A DNA stretch of 64,000 nt from Methylobacterium sp. J-030. Lineage in GTDB: Bacteria > Pseudomonadota > Alphaproteobacteria > Rhizobiales > Beijerinckiaceae. The notes beneath the pieces are model-generated. The model was not told the DNA's origin, searched no databases, and saw nothing but the letters and a program-made list of their open reading frames with translations. Below, piece by piece: positions 8,960-17,173 of the stretch; within the stretch, counting starts at the first letter, position 1; each line of letters starts with the position of its first letter. Where the stretch lies: assembly GCF_022829545.1 (NCBI RefSeq), contig NZ_JAKSYM010000172.1:20519-84518 (forward strand), in the 5' to 3' direction. A program made the translations under genes and the position numbers.

Positions 8960-9555
8960 GCCAGGGACCGAAGATCCCGGGGCTCCGGATCGCCGCCGCG
9001 ACGCGCACGTATCCCGGCGAGACCGCGTGCGGCGACATGGTGGCTTGGTGGCGGGAGGGCGAAGATGCCCTTGCCTGCATCGTCGACGGTCTCGGGCACG
9101 GGCCGGACGCCCATCATGCCGCCCGGAGCCTGCTCGCCCTGGTGAAGGGACAGGCGGGTGTCGCGCCAACGCAGCGGCTCGCGGCGGCCGACGGGGTCAT
9201 GCGCCACACCCGCGGTGCCGCGGCGGCGTTCTTGCGGATCGAGCCCGCGGCGCAGACCATCACGGTGGCGGCGGTGGGCAACATTCAGGGCGCGCTGTTC
9301 GCTGCCCGGACGCTGCGCTTCGATGGCATGCCGGGGATCGTCGGGGCGGGCCTGCGACCGCTCAAGCCCCTCACCGTCCGGTTCGCGCCCGCCGATATCC
9401 TGGTCCTGTGGTCCGACGGCCTCCTGCCGGTGGATCTGGAGGCCGACGCGCGCAACGTACGCGAAGATCCCGAGCGCCTCGCCGCACACCTGATGACCCG
9501 CTACGGACGCCAGAGCGACGATTGCGCCGTCCTGTGCGTCGCCTTCCAGGCGTGA
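8956..9555 (+). CDS. rsbX: RsbX/SpoIIE-like PP2C serine phosphatase
   Basis: Small PP2C-type phosphatase of 199 aa. The metal-binding motifs are visible: CGDMVAWW near residue 23, CIVDGLGHG near 38-46, LWSDGL near 154 and DDCAVLCV near the end. The lack of any sensor domain and the size are those of RsbX, which removes phosphate from RsbS and RsbR to reset the stressosome. It overlaps the kinase upstream by ATGA and is followed six bases later by the histidine kinase gene. It would provide the feedback step of the module. Confidence 0.87.
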   Translation: MSQGPKIPGLRIAAATRTYPGETACGDMVAWWREGEDALACIVDGLGHGPDAHHAARSLLALVKGQAGVAPTQRLAAADGVMRHTRGAAAAFLRIEPAAQTITVAAVGNIQGALFAARTLRFDGMPGIVGAGLRPLKPLTVRFAPADILVLWSDGLLPVDLEADARNVREDPERLAAHLMTRYGRQSDDCAVLCVAFQA

Positions 9556-9561
9556 CGCCGC

Positions 9562-10587
9562 ATGCAGGGCCTCCTCGAACGCTATACGGCCGGGATGGCA
9601 AGCTACGTCGCCACGGCGGCCGAGGCTTCGCTCCTCGACATCGAGGAACTCGGCCGCAGCGCGATCACCGACGACGTCTCCCTTGACGAGATCGCCGGCC
9701 TGCACGAGGGCGCGGCTTTGGCGCTGTCCGATCGGGGGGTGCCGATCAACGAGCCGGAGGTCATCCGGCGCATGTCGGCCTGCCTGAGTGCCCTGATGGT
9801 CTCGGCGGCGGTGGCCTACCGCACCAAGATCGACCTGCTTGAGCAGCATCGGCAACAGGAGCGCGACCGCACCGAGCGGGACCGGCAGCGCCTGGAGACC
9901 CTCGGCCAGTTTGTTGGATCGGTGGCGCATGAACTCAACAACCTGCTCCAGCCGGTGCGCGGGATGACCGAGATCATGCTGGCCGATCTCCCGAAGAAGC
10001 CGCCCGAGCAGGCCGATCTGGAGGTCGTGGAGGCCTGCGCGATCCAGGCCGTAGGCGTCATCCAGGGCATCCTCGGTTATGTCCGGCGCGAGACGATCGC
10101 CCCACAGCGGCTGGCTTTCGGTACCGCCGTGGCGACCGCCTGCAACTTCATCCGTCCGATGCTGCGCGAGCCGTTCGAGACCGTAATCCGGGACCGCGAC
10201 ACCGAGGTCCTGGCGCTGCAGGGCGAACTGACGCAGATCGTTCTGAACCTCGTCCAGAACGCCGTGCAGGCCGGAGCGCGTCAGGTCCGGATCGAGGTCG
10301 ACCAGATCCGCGGCGGCGAGGCCGGTGAGGCGCGTGCGGGAGCCGGATCGCGGCGCTGGATGCGGCTGAGGGTGATCGACGACGGCCACGGGATGTCTGC
10401 CGCCGTCGCGGCGCGCGCCCTCGACCCGTACTTCACCACCAAGGCGACGGGCCAGGGCACCGGCCTCGGGCTCGCGATCGTCCGGAGCATCGTGCTGGGC
10501 TGGTCGGGCAAGCTCCGGATCCGGTCAAAGCCGGGACGCGGAACCATCGCCACCCTGCTGCTGCCGGTCGCTGCCGGCTGGAGTTGA
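9562..10587 (+). CDS. Histidine kinase with RsbU-like N-terminal domain; stop codon supplied by an IS
   Basis: Soluble kinase of 341 aa without membrane segments. Residues 1-90 resemble the RsbU N-terminal domain that binds RsbT (helical, with LLDIEELGRSAI). A coiled coil (EQHRQQERDRTERDRQR) leads to the H box SVAHELNNLLQP, then the HATPase N box LNLVQNAVQAG, G1 DDGHGM and G2 GTGLGLAI. RsbT would therefore control a histidine kinase rather than a phosphatase; that is inference from domain order. The terminal Trp-Ser-stop codons fall inside the left inverted repeat of the adjacent IS, so the native last residues may be lost, though the ATPase domain is complete. Confidence 0.87.
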   Translation: MQGLLERYTAGMASYVATAAEASLLDIEELGRSAITDDVSLDEIAGLHEGAALALSDRGVPINEPEVIRRMSACLSALMVSAAVAYRTKIDLLEQHRQQERDRTERDRQRLETLGQFVGSVAHELNNLLQPVRGMTEIMLADLPKKPPEQADLEVVEACAIQAVGVIQGILGYVRRETIAPQRLAFGTAVATACNFIRPMLREPFETVIRDRDTEVLALQGELTQIVLNLVQNAVQAGARQVRIEVDQIRGGEAGEARAGAGSRRWMRLRVIDDGHGMSAAVAARALDPYFTTKATGQGTGLGLAIVRSIVLGWSGKLRIRSKPGRGTIATLLLPVAAGWS

Positions 10588-10602
10588 CCCGGTCCCGTGG
10601 AG
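10578..10602 (+). repeat. Left inverted repeat of the IS3 element
   Basis: 25 bases starting CTGGAGTTGACCCGG pair with 11824-11848 with three mismatches. It contains the TGA used by the upstream kinase frame. Confidence 0.85.
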
Positions 10603-10633
10603 CCCTTCAGACTTTCCGCACGAGGTGCGCTCC

Positions 10634-10957
10634 ATGCCTCATACACGCCTGCCCTACGCCCCCGAGTTCCGCCGCCAGATGGTCGAATTGGTCCGCGCCG
10701 GACGCGACCCGGCCGATCTCGCCCGCGAGTTCGAGCCCTCCGCCCAGGCCATCCGCAACTGGGTCGCTCAAGCCGACCGCGGTGAGAGCCGCGGCGCCTC
10801 CAAGAGTGACGTCCTGACGCTCGCCGAGCGGGAGGAACTGGCCCGTCTACGCCGCGAGGTGCGGCAGCTTCGGTTGGAGCGCGACATCCTCTCAAGAGCC
10901 GCGGCCTGGTTCGCACGGGAGAGCGGCGCGGTGCCGTCGGGCTCTTCCAGTTCATGA
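10634..10957 (+). CDS. IS3-family transposase OrfA
   Basis: Protein of 107 aa. It has the HTH_Tnp_1 helix-turn-helix (YAPEFRRQMVELV, then AQAIRNWV) followed by the leucine-zipper segment LRREVRQLRLERDIL typical of IS3 OrfA. ATG 10634 is chosen because it begins the conserved part; GTG 10625 is three codons upstream. It overlaps orfB by ATGA, where IS3 elements normally frameshift or reinitiate to give the fused transposase. Confidence 0.92.
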   Translation: MPHTRLPYAPEFRRQMVELVRAGRDPADLAREFEPSAQAIRNWVAQADRGESRGASKSDVLTLAEREELARLRREVRQLRLERDILSRAAAWFARESGAVPSGSSSS

Positions 10958-11805
10958 GCGCGAACCAGGCCGTCTTCCCCCTTGCGGTCATGGCACGCGT
11001 GCTCGGCGTGTCGGAGGCCGGCTATCACGCTTGGCGGCAGCGCGCGCCCTCCGTCCGTGCCGTGGCGGAGGCCGCGTTGTTGAAGCAGATCCGCACCGCT
11101 CACGCTGGGTCGGGCGAGATCTACGGTGCGCCGCGCGTGCACGCTACGCTGGCAGCACAGGGCGCACGACACGGACGCAAGCGCATTGCGCGGCTGATGC
11201 GCGAGGCGGGCCTTGTCGGCGTCAGCCGCCGGCGCGGAGGCGTCGTGACCACGCGACGCGACCGGGAGGCTCGCCCCGCGCCCGATCTCGTGGATCGCAA
11301 CTTCTCGGCCGAGGCCCCCAACCAGCTCTGGGTAGGTGACATCACCTTCGTGCCGACCGCCGCGGGCTTCCTCTACCGCGCCGTGGTGATCGACGCCTGG
11401 AGCCGCCGCGTCGTGGGCTGGTCGATGGCCAGCCACCTGCGGACCGAACTCATGCTCGACGCACTGGAGATGGCCATCATGCAGCGGCGGCCGCGCGATG
11501 TGATCCACCACTCCGACCAGGGATCGCAATACACGTCGCTGGCCTTCGGCGGTCGCTGCCGCGAAGCGGGCGTGCAGCCCTCCATGGGCTCGGTGGGCGA
11601 CGCCTCCGACAACGCAATGTGCGAGAGCTTCTTCGCGACGCTGGCGTGCGCGTTGCTCGACCGCCGGCGCTTTGCCTCTCAGGCACACGCCCGCATGGCC
11701 GTGTTCACCTTCACCGAGGGCTTCTACAATCCCGTGCGCCTGCACTGCGCGCTCGGTTATCGCTCACCCATCCGCTCCGAGCAGGAGATGCTCGCCAACC
11801 CCTGA
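10954..11805 (+). CDS. IS3-family transposase OrfB (DDE integrase domain)
   Basis: Protein of 283 aa, full family length. N-terminal HTH_21-like part with GEIYGAPRVHATL, then the rve core with catalytic residues visible as D in WVGDITFV, D in HHSDQGSQY and E in NAMCESFFATL. The C-terminus NPVRLHCALGYRSPI is characteristic of the family. No internal stop or shift is present, so the element could be active. Confidence 0.95.
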   Translation: MSANQAVFPLAVMARVLGVSEAGYHAWRQRAPSVRAVAEAALLKQIRTAHAGSGEIYGAPRVHATLAAQGARHGRKRIARLMREAGLVGVSRRRGGVVTTRRDREARPAPDLVDRNFSAEAPNQLWVGDITFVPTAAGFLYRAVVIDAWSRRVVGWSMASHLRTELMLDALEMAIMQRRPRDVIHHSDQGSQYTSLAFGGRCREAGVQPSMGSVGDASDNAMCESFFATLACALLDRRRFASQAHARMAVFTFTEGFYNPVRLHCALGYRSPIRSEQEMLANP

Positions 11806-11823
11806 TCCGCAAGCGTTCCACCG

Positions 11824-11848
11824 CTCCACCAGAGCGGGTCAACTCCAG
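11824..11848 (-). repeat. Right inverted repeat of the IS3 element
   Basis: Reverse complement begins CTGGAGTTGACCCGC and matches the left repeat at 22 of 25 positions. Confidence 0.85.
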
Positions 11849-12024
11849 AGAGCGGAGGTCAGTCACACACCTCCAAGCGGACGCTCCTAATCCGAGCCAA
11901 CCTCGTCGTAGTCGCGTGGAACAAGATCTACCGCCTGATTTGGCGGACTGTAGCGGCTGCGCTCAAAAAAGGTGAGCCACCAGAGGGCTGTGTGAAGCGT
12001 GCCCACATTTACAACTTTTGGTGA
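11849..12024 (+). other. Open-frame remnant after the IS, possible gene fragment
   Basis: The frame ending at TGA 12022-12024 stays open back through the IS border and encodes a plausible segment (LVVVAWNKIYRLIWRTVAA, then LKKGEPPEG). It has no own start and no family I recognise. It could be the 3' piece of a gene cut by the IS or by an earlier event. Low confidence. Confidence 0.25.
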
Positions 12025-12147
12025 GATAGAGGACTTAGTGCCGTGTCAATCTGAGCGCCGGAAAATTACCGGATCGACATGCATCACGGAACCGTGATAA
12101 CGCCGCCGGAACGCCAATTCGATGCCGTAGCAGAAGGTTCTGCTGTG

Positions 12148-13074
12148 ATGAGTACTCAGCCAAATTACGAAAATCCATGGGAAGAAGCACAAAACAACAG
12201 ATCGTATTGGTATCACACGATGGCGTTTCCAGATGGGGAAACCATTCGCGGAAGCTGGACGATCGAAGACTTCGACCAGTACATCGGTGGGTACGATTTG
12301 AGTGGCAAGACTGTTCTAGATATAGGCACGGCCTCCGGATTTCTAGCTTTCAGTGCTGAGAAGCGTGGAGCCCAAGTCACCGGCTTGGATGCGGCTTCGA
12401 TCGACGAATTTAGGCACGTCCCCTTCTCAGACAGCTTGTCTTACAAAGACATTCGACAATTTAAAGATGTATGGACACGGGACAATCTGATCCCGATCAA
12501 AAACTCATGGTGGCACGCCTGGGCCAAAAACAACTCGAAAGCTAAGTGCGTCTACGCACCCATGCCAGAGCTGTACGAGTGGCCGGAGCAGATGTTCGAT
12601 GTGGTCATGGCCGGGGCGATCGTTGAGCACCTATCCGAACCCGTGTTTGCGATCGGAGCGTGGGCGCGCCTCGCGCGCGAGGCGGTCTTAATCCCCTTTA
12701 CCGATGTCATCCCGGTCGATGACTTGATAATGCGACCGATCACACCGCTCGATAACAGCAAAATTAATTACGTATGGTGGCACCTTTCGCGAGGACTTTA
12801 CAATAAGATTTTCAACAATCTAGGGTTCGACGTGCATTATACTTTAGCTCAAGCTGAGCACCACGATGACGTGAATGGCTCGACGATCGCCAAGCGACCC
12901 TCGATCATCGCGGTTCGGCGGGGTACCGAGGCGCATCGCACATTTAAGGTGGATCCAAGCCTAACATTCACGATGCCCGAGCCCGAACCCGCGGTTCAGG
13001 TGCCCCAGGATACACCCGCGAGGCGGCCCTGGTGGCAGAGGCGAGGATCGTCGTCTGGATCTGGTTCGCACTGA
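12148..13074 (+). CDS. Class I SAM-dependent methyltransferase, low GC
   Basis: Protein of about 308 aa. Motif I reads VLDIGTASGFLAF, followed by AQVTGLDAAS (motif II acid) and FDVVMAGAIVEHL (motif IV/V). The pattern resembles the DUF1698/tRNA-cmo5U and glycan-modifying methyltransferases; the substrate is unknown. ATG 12148 has a gaagg-type ribosome-binding site; ATG 12079 in the same frame would add 23 residues. Base composition is clearly more AT-rich than its neighbours, with many AAT, AAA and TTT codons, and it sits beside an IS, so horizontal acquisition is likely. The C-terminal 30 residues are Pro/Arg/Ser-rich and look unstructured. Confidence 0.82.
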   Translation: MSTQPNYENPWEEAQNNRSYWYHTMAFPDGETIRGSWTIEDFDQYIGGYDLSGKTVLDIGTASGFLAFSAEKRGAQVTGLDAASIDEFRHVPFSDSLSYKDIRQFKDVWTRDNLIPIKNSWWHAWAKNNSKAKCVYAPMPELYEWPEQMFDVVMAGAIVEHLSEPVFAIGAWARLAREAVLIPFTDVIPVDDLIMRPITPLDNSKINYVWWHLSRGLYNKIFNNLGFDVHYTLAQAEHHDDVNGSTIAKRPSIIAVRRGTEAHRTFKVDPSLTFTMPEPEPAVQVPQDTPARRPWWQRRGSSSGSGSH

Positions 13075-13653
13075 GGACCGACATCCTCGACCACGTTCGC
13101 CAGACCTGGGTCGTCCCGGCCGCATAGGATCATGCTTTCGAGGGGCGCACGGCGTCGGCGGCGTCCGCTTTGAAATATCTACAGCTTGGAAGCGGACGTC
13201 CTCCGGTTTCGCAATGGGTCGTGAGCGTGCACGGGGGCGATATCCGCGTCCGTCGATTACTGCCCGAAAGGAGACCGGCGGAAAACCACCCATTTGGGAC
13301 GCTCATCATCGCCGCTGTGCGCCATGAGCAGACACCAACCCACCGCCCGACGGCCGACATTCAGGTTCTGCTGAACGGCCGTCCGGTGTCGACCCTTCGC
13401 AGACCCTCGGAAGGTCCGCTCTGCGGTCGGTTGGCGGATGATGGCCTGGAAATTTGACGCGTGTCCTCGCATCCCCTCGTTTCATGCCAAAAGCTCAAAA
13501 AACCAACCTGTGATGGATGCTGACGTTTGATCCTTCCAATCGTGATCGAGAGCGAAATTGGGATTGCTGCATCTAGAAATTGAGCGCACGGTGCCTGAGG
13601 CTACGCAGAAGTGATCCTTGTGCGGGCATGCAGGACGAGACGGAGTGCGAAGG
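13075..13653. other. Intergenic stretch, no supported gene
   Basis: The 579 bases between the methyltransferase and the next supported gene contain short open frames on both strands (for example 13170-13457 on +) whose translations are Arg/Pro-rich and match nothing I recognise. The 13480-13600 part is AT-richer. I see no RNA gene or clear terminator. Confidence 0.4.
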
Positions 13654-13974
13654 ATGGACCGTCCCCGTGCAGATCGGTGCCTTGAAGTTGCCCGTGAGTT
13701 GCGCGCGGCGGCCGAGGAGACGCGGCGGACGCTCCAGGCCTCGCGCGATTTGGTGCGGCGATCCCGCGCGCAAGCCGTCACCGGGCCGTCGGCACCCGGC
13801 GACGACCCGGGTCCATCGAAGCATTTGGTGACGTCTCTCATCGAGGCCTACGAGGCCGCGGACGACGATCCTGACCCTCAGACCCGCCTGCTCCTCGGCC
13901 GCGTGCTCCATCATGTCGGCCGTCGCGTCGCCGGCGTGATGGGGCCGCGGGCAGCCGGTATCACCTTGCAGTGA
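13654..13974 (+). CDS. Hypothetical protein, 106 aa
   Basis: Unknown small soluble protein. The first half is a charged helix (RCLEVARELRAAAEETRRTL, then QASRDLVRRSRA); the second half has another helical segment (HLVTSLIEAYEAAD, then RLLLGRVLHHVGRRVAG). ATG 13654 is chosen because coding character begins there; an in-frame upstream start at 13618 exists. It is followed after 34 bases by another small gene and then by the CheB-CheR-PAS gene, so it may belong to the same unit. Confidence 0.55.
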   Translation: MDRPRADRCLEVARELRAAAEETRRTLQASRDLVRRSRAQAVTGPSAPGDDPGPSKHLVTSLIEAYEAADDDPDPQTRLLLGRVLHHVGRRVAGVMGPRAAGITLQ

Positions 13975-14008
13975 TCGCCGTGGCGCAAGGATCGGCGGAG
14001 AAACCACG

Positions 14009-14260
14009 ATGAACGGTGACGATCCGCAGGACGACGCGCGCGGTGCGCTGGTCCGCATCGCCCGTACGCTGGGCGTCCCGGTCGCGACCTTCCTGACGGC
14101 CGATCCTGCTGATACTCCGGATATCGAAACCGTCGTTGAGGGCCCTGATCATCTCGCCGAAGTCATGGCGCTGCTGCGTCTGTTCGTGCGGCTGAAGAGC
14201 CCCGAGGCCCGAGCCCGCTGCCTCGCCTACGTCGTGCAGGAAGTCACGCACGACGGTTGA
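14009..14260 (+). CDS. Hypothetical protein, 83 aa
   Basis: Small protein with a helical, XRE-like N-terminal pattern (ALVRIARTLGVPVATFL) and a second helical part (HLAEVMALLRLFVRLKSPEARARCLAYV). The pattern resembles the tail of small helix-turn-helix or helix-bundle regulators in rhizobial genomes, but a full DNA-binding helix pair is not visible. Its stop overlaps a possible TTG start (14257) of the CheB-CheR-PAS frame, suggesting coupling. Confidence 0.6.
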   Translation: MNGDDPQDDARGALVRIARTLGVPVATFLTADPADTPDIETVVEGPDHLAEVMALLRLFVRLKSPEARARCLAYVVQEVTHDG

Positions 14261-14298
14261 TCCGCGCAGCTGTCCTCGACATCGGGCGAGAACACGTG

Positions 14299-16851
14299 AT
14301 GCTGAATTTCGACGAACGGCGCGGCATCGATCCGAAGGTTCAGAACGCGGTGATGGACCAGGACCACTTTCCGATCATCGGCGTCGGCGCATCCGCGGGC
14401 GGCATCGAGGCGATGCGGGGCTTCTTCCGCGGGGTGCCGGAGACACTGAGGGCCGCCTTCGTCGTCGTCACGCATCTCGGCCGGGAGCACAAGAGCCTGC
14501 TCCCGGACGTGCTAGCCCGGTTCACGCCGCTCAAGGTCGAAGCCGCCGCCGACGGCGTCCTGGTCGAGCCGGGCACCGTCTACGTCATGCCATCCGGTTT
14601 CGTCATGGGCATCGCGGGAGGGCGGCTGACGTTGACTCCGCTTGGGGAGGGCCGCGAGACCAAGCCGATCGACATCTTCCTGACCGCCCTGGCCCTCGAC
14701 CAGGGCGAGCGCGCGGTCGGCGTGATCCTGTCCGGCGGCGACGGCGACGGCGCCATCGGCGTCAAGGCGATCAAGGAGCACGGCGGCCTGACCCTGGCCC
14801 AGACCGCGGATGGCTACGGCCCCGAGACCGCCGACATGCCGCTCAGCTCGCTGCGGACCGGCTTCGTCGATTTCGGCGAGACGGCCGAACGGATGGGCGA
14901 CCGGATCGCCGCGCACGTCGCCGCCGCGCCGAATGCGCTGGCCGACGGGGTTGCGCGGGAGTTCAAGGCCGAGCTCCTCACCGAAATCTTCGCCATCCTC
15001 CGCCGGCAGGTCGGCCACGACTTCTCGGGCTACAAGCCGAGCACCTTCGGGCGCCGCCTGCAGCGGCGCATCAGCGTCGTCGGCGCGTCCGGACTGGACG
15101 GCTATCTCAAGCTGCTGCGGGCTGACCCGGCCGAGGTTGGGGTGCTGTTCCGGGACTTGCTGATCGGCGTGACGAACTTCTTCCGCGATACCGCTGCCTT
15201 CGAGGCCCTGACCACCCAGGTCATCCCAAAGCTGTTCGACGCACGCGTGGCGACCGATGTCATACGGATTTGGGTGCCGGCCTGCTCGACTGGCGAGGAA
15301 GCCTACTCCCTGGCCATCCTCCTGCGCGAGCACATGCTCACCCTGGCGGATCCGCCGCGCGTGCAGATCTTCGCCACCGACATCGACGAGCGCGCGCTCA
15401 CGGTCGCCCGGACTGGCCGGTACCCGAGGGCCTACCTGTCCGCCGTCTCGCCCGAGCGGATCGCGCAGCACTTCGTCGTCGAGGGCGACAGCGCGGTGGT
15501 CGAGAAAGCCGTGCGCGACCTGTGCACCTTCGCCCCGCACAGTGTGCTGCGCGACCCGCCGTTCTCGCGCCTCGATCTCGTCTCCTGCCGCAACCTGATG
15601 ATCTACCTCGGCGTCGAGGCCCAGCAGCAGCTGATGCCGGTTCTGCACTACGCCCTGCGCCCGCGCGGCTATCTGTTCATCGGCATGGCCGAGAACGTGA
15701 CGCGGTTCGAGGACCTGTTCGAGACGATCGACAAGCAGCACCGCATCTTCCAGGCACGCGACGCGATCCCGCCGGCCCGTTTGCGGCCGATGTCCGGGAC
15801 GGACACGCCAATCTTGTCGAGCGCGGGCCAGCCGCAGCGGCGCAATGTGACGACGCACGCGGCCCTGCGGCACGCGGTCGAGACGCAGATGCTGTCCGAG
15901 TTCACGCCGGCCCACGCGGTCGTGACGCGGACGGGCGAGGCCGTGCACTACTCGTCGCGGATCGGCGATCACCTGGAGGTCGTGCCCGGCCAGCCGACCC
16001 GGGAGCTGGCCGCGATGGCGCGCAAGGGCCTGCGACTGGATCTCCGGACGGCCCTGCGCGAGGCGATCGAGGGCAACACCCTGGTCGTGCGCGAAGGCAT
16101 CGGCGTCGAGCTGCCGGACGGCCGTTTCCAGTCGATCTCCCTCGTGGTCAAGCCGCTGACCACGCCCGGCGCAATTGAGCCGCTGTTCCTGGTCGTGTTC
16201 AAAGAAGCCGCCGCGCTCTTCGAGAAGGAACGTCAGCAGGCCCTGGAGGCGAACGAGCGGGACACGGCGCTCCAGGGCCTGGAGCGCGAATTGAGCGTGA
16301 CGCGCGAACGGCTCCAGGCCGTGATCGAGGAATACGAGACCTCCCTTGAGGAGCTGAAATCCTCGAACGAGGAGCTCTACTCCGTCAACGAGGAGATGCA
16401 GGCCGCCAACGAGGAGCTCGAGGCTTCGAAGGAGGAGACACAGTCTCTGAATGAGGAGCTTCAGACAATGAATTCCGAGCTCACGTCCAAGATCGAGGCC
16501 GTCGACCAGTTGACCGACGATCAGGCCACTTTGTTCGAGGGCATGAACGTCGCGAGCGTGCTCCTGACACCGGATCTCCACATCCGTATGTTCACGAACG
16601 CAGCTGCGCAGATCTTCGGCTTGCAGCCGAGCGACGTAGGCCGGTCCCTGCGCAACTTCTCGGCGCCGATCCCCCTGGCATGGCTGCTGGACGAGATCCC
16701 GACGGTGCTGGCTGCGAACCGGCCCTCCGAGCGGACGATCGAGGGGGCGGACGGCGCCCGTTACCGGGTCCGGCTGATGGCCTCGTCCCGCAAGGGCGGC
16801 CGGAGGCCCGGGATCGTGGCCAACTTCACGAACCTGCTGGAGCAGGAATGA
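14299..16851 (+). CDS. CheB-CheR-coiled coil-PAS fusion protein
   Basis: Multidomain protein of 850 aa. Domains in order: CheB methylesterase (GVGASAGG near 27-34, THLGRE, LSGGDGDGAIG) without an N-terminal receiver; CheR methyltransferase (helical part, then PACSTGEEAY near 330, FATDIDERA, SCRNLMIYL); a long coiled coil near 655-735 with the typical repeated SNEEL, NEEM, NEEL heptads; a PAS-like C-terminus ending FTNLLE. Such proteins are widespread in alphaproteobacteria and are thought to link receptor modification to other kinases. ATG 14299 is favoured; TTG 14257 in frame would add 14 residues. No kinase domain follows. Confidence 0.92.
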   Translation: MLNFDERRGIDPKVQNAVMDQDHFPIIGVGASAGGIEAMRGFFRGVPETLRAAFVVVTHLGREHKSLLPDVLARFTPLKVEAAADGVLVEPGTVYVMPSGFVMGIAGGRLTLTPLGEGRETKPIDIFLTALALDQGERAVGVILSGGDGDGAIGVKAIKEHGGLTLAQTADGYGPETADMPLSSLRTGFVDFGETAERMGDRIAAHVAAAPNALADGVAREFKAELLTEIFAILRRQVGHDFSGYKPSTFGRRLQRRISVVGASGLDGYLKLLRADPAEVGVLFRDLLIGVTNFFRDTAAFEALTTQVIPKLFDARVATDVIRIWVPACSTGEEAYSLAILLREHMLTLADPPRVQIFATDIDERALTVARTGRYPRAYLSAVSPERIAQHFVVEGDSAVVEKAVRDLCTFAPHSVLRDPPFSRLDLVSCRNLMIYLGVEAQQQLMPVLHYALRPRGYLFIGMAENVTRFEDLFETIDKQHRIFQARDAIPPARLRPMSGTDTPILSSAGQPQRRNVTTHAALRHAVETQMLSEFTPAHAVVTRTGEAVHYSSRIGDHLEVVPGQPTRELAAMARKGLRLDLRTALREAIEGNTLVVREGIGVELPDGRFQSISLVVKPLTTPGAIEPLFLVVFKEAAALFEKERQQALEANERDTALQGLERELSVTRERLQAVIEEYETSLEELKSSNEELYSVNEEMQAANEELEASKEETQSLNEELQTMNSELTSKIEAVDQLTDDQATLFEGMNVASVLLTPDLHIRMFTNAAAQIFGLQPSDVGRSLRNFSAPIPLAWLLDEIPTVLAANRPSERTIEGADGARYRVRLMASSRKGGRRPGIVANFTNLLEQE

Positions 16852-17173
16852 CCGGCGGATCTGCCCAACACGCCCGGGATCTTGGCGGCCAGCACGCGCT
16901 GGTGCGATCGGAGATGCTCGACAGCGTGAGCGCGGCGGGGGAGCGGCACGGTTTTGCAGAGCCCGGCCGCCTTTGGTCTCGGGGGGGCGGATCGTAACGC
17001 CGGCCTGGGCCGAAGGTGAAGCGTCAGCTTTCTGGCAGTCGAAAGGTCCGAAGTTCTGTTCTCCAAGGGCGCGGCTGATCGACCAAGATTTCCGCGGTAC
17101 GGCCTCAGCCTTGACGTTACAAATCGATTAGAGCACGCTGGCATGAAGAGGGTACCTTCATCGCAGACGATAG
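16852..17173. other. Intergenic stretch, nothing supported
   Basis: 322 bases between the CheB-CheR-PAS gene and the DUF6894-type gene. No convincing gene, RNA or repeat is seen; the last 60 bases are AT-richer and could hold the promoter of the downstream gene. Confidence 0.4.

Larger units (their letters stand above)
10579..11847 (+). mobile_element. Intact IS3-family insertion sequence
   Basis: Element of about 1.27 kb with orfA and orfB and imperfect terminal inverted repeats. The ends read TGGAGTTGACCCG on the left (10579) and its complement on the right (to 11847), 22 of 25 positions matching when one flanking base is included. Ends are 5'-TG and CA-3' as usual for IS3. I see no short target duplication: flanks are ggc and gag. 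The left end lies inside the last codons of the histidine kinase gene. Confidence 0.88.

Noticed and set aside
8956..9555. Phosphatase as the RsbU partner of RsbT
   Set aside because: It has no N-terminal RsbT-binding domain and is RsbX-sized, so it more likely resets the stressosome.
13170..13457. 95-codon plus-strand frame after the methyltransferase
   Set aside because: No ribosome-binding site, no family, and an equally long frame exists on the other strand; kept as unsupported intergenic sequence.
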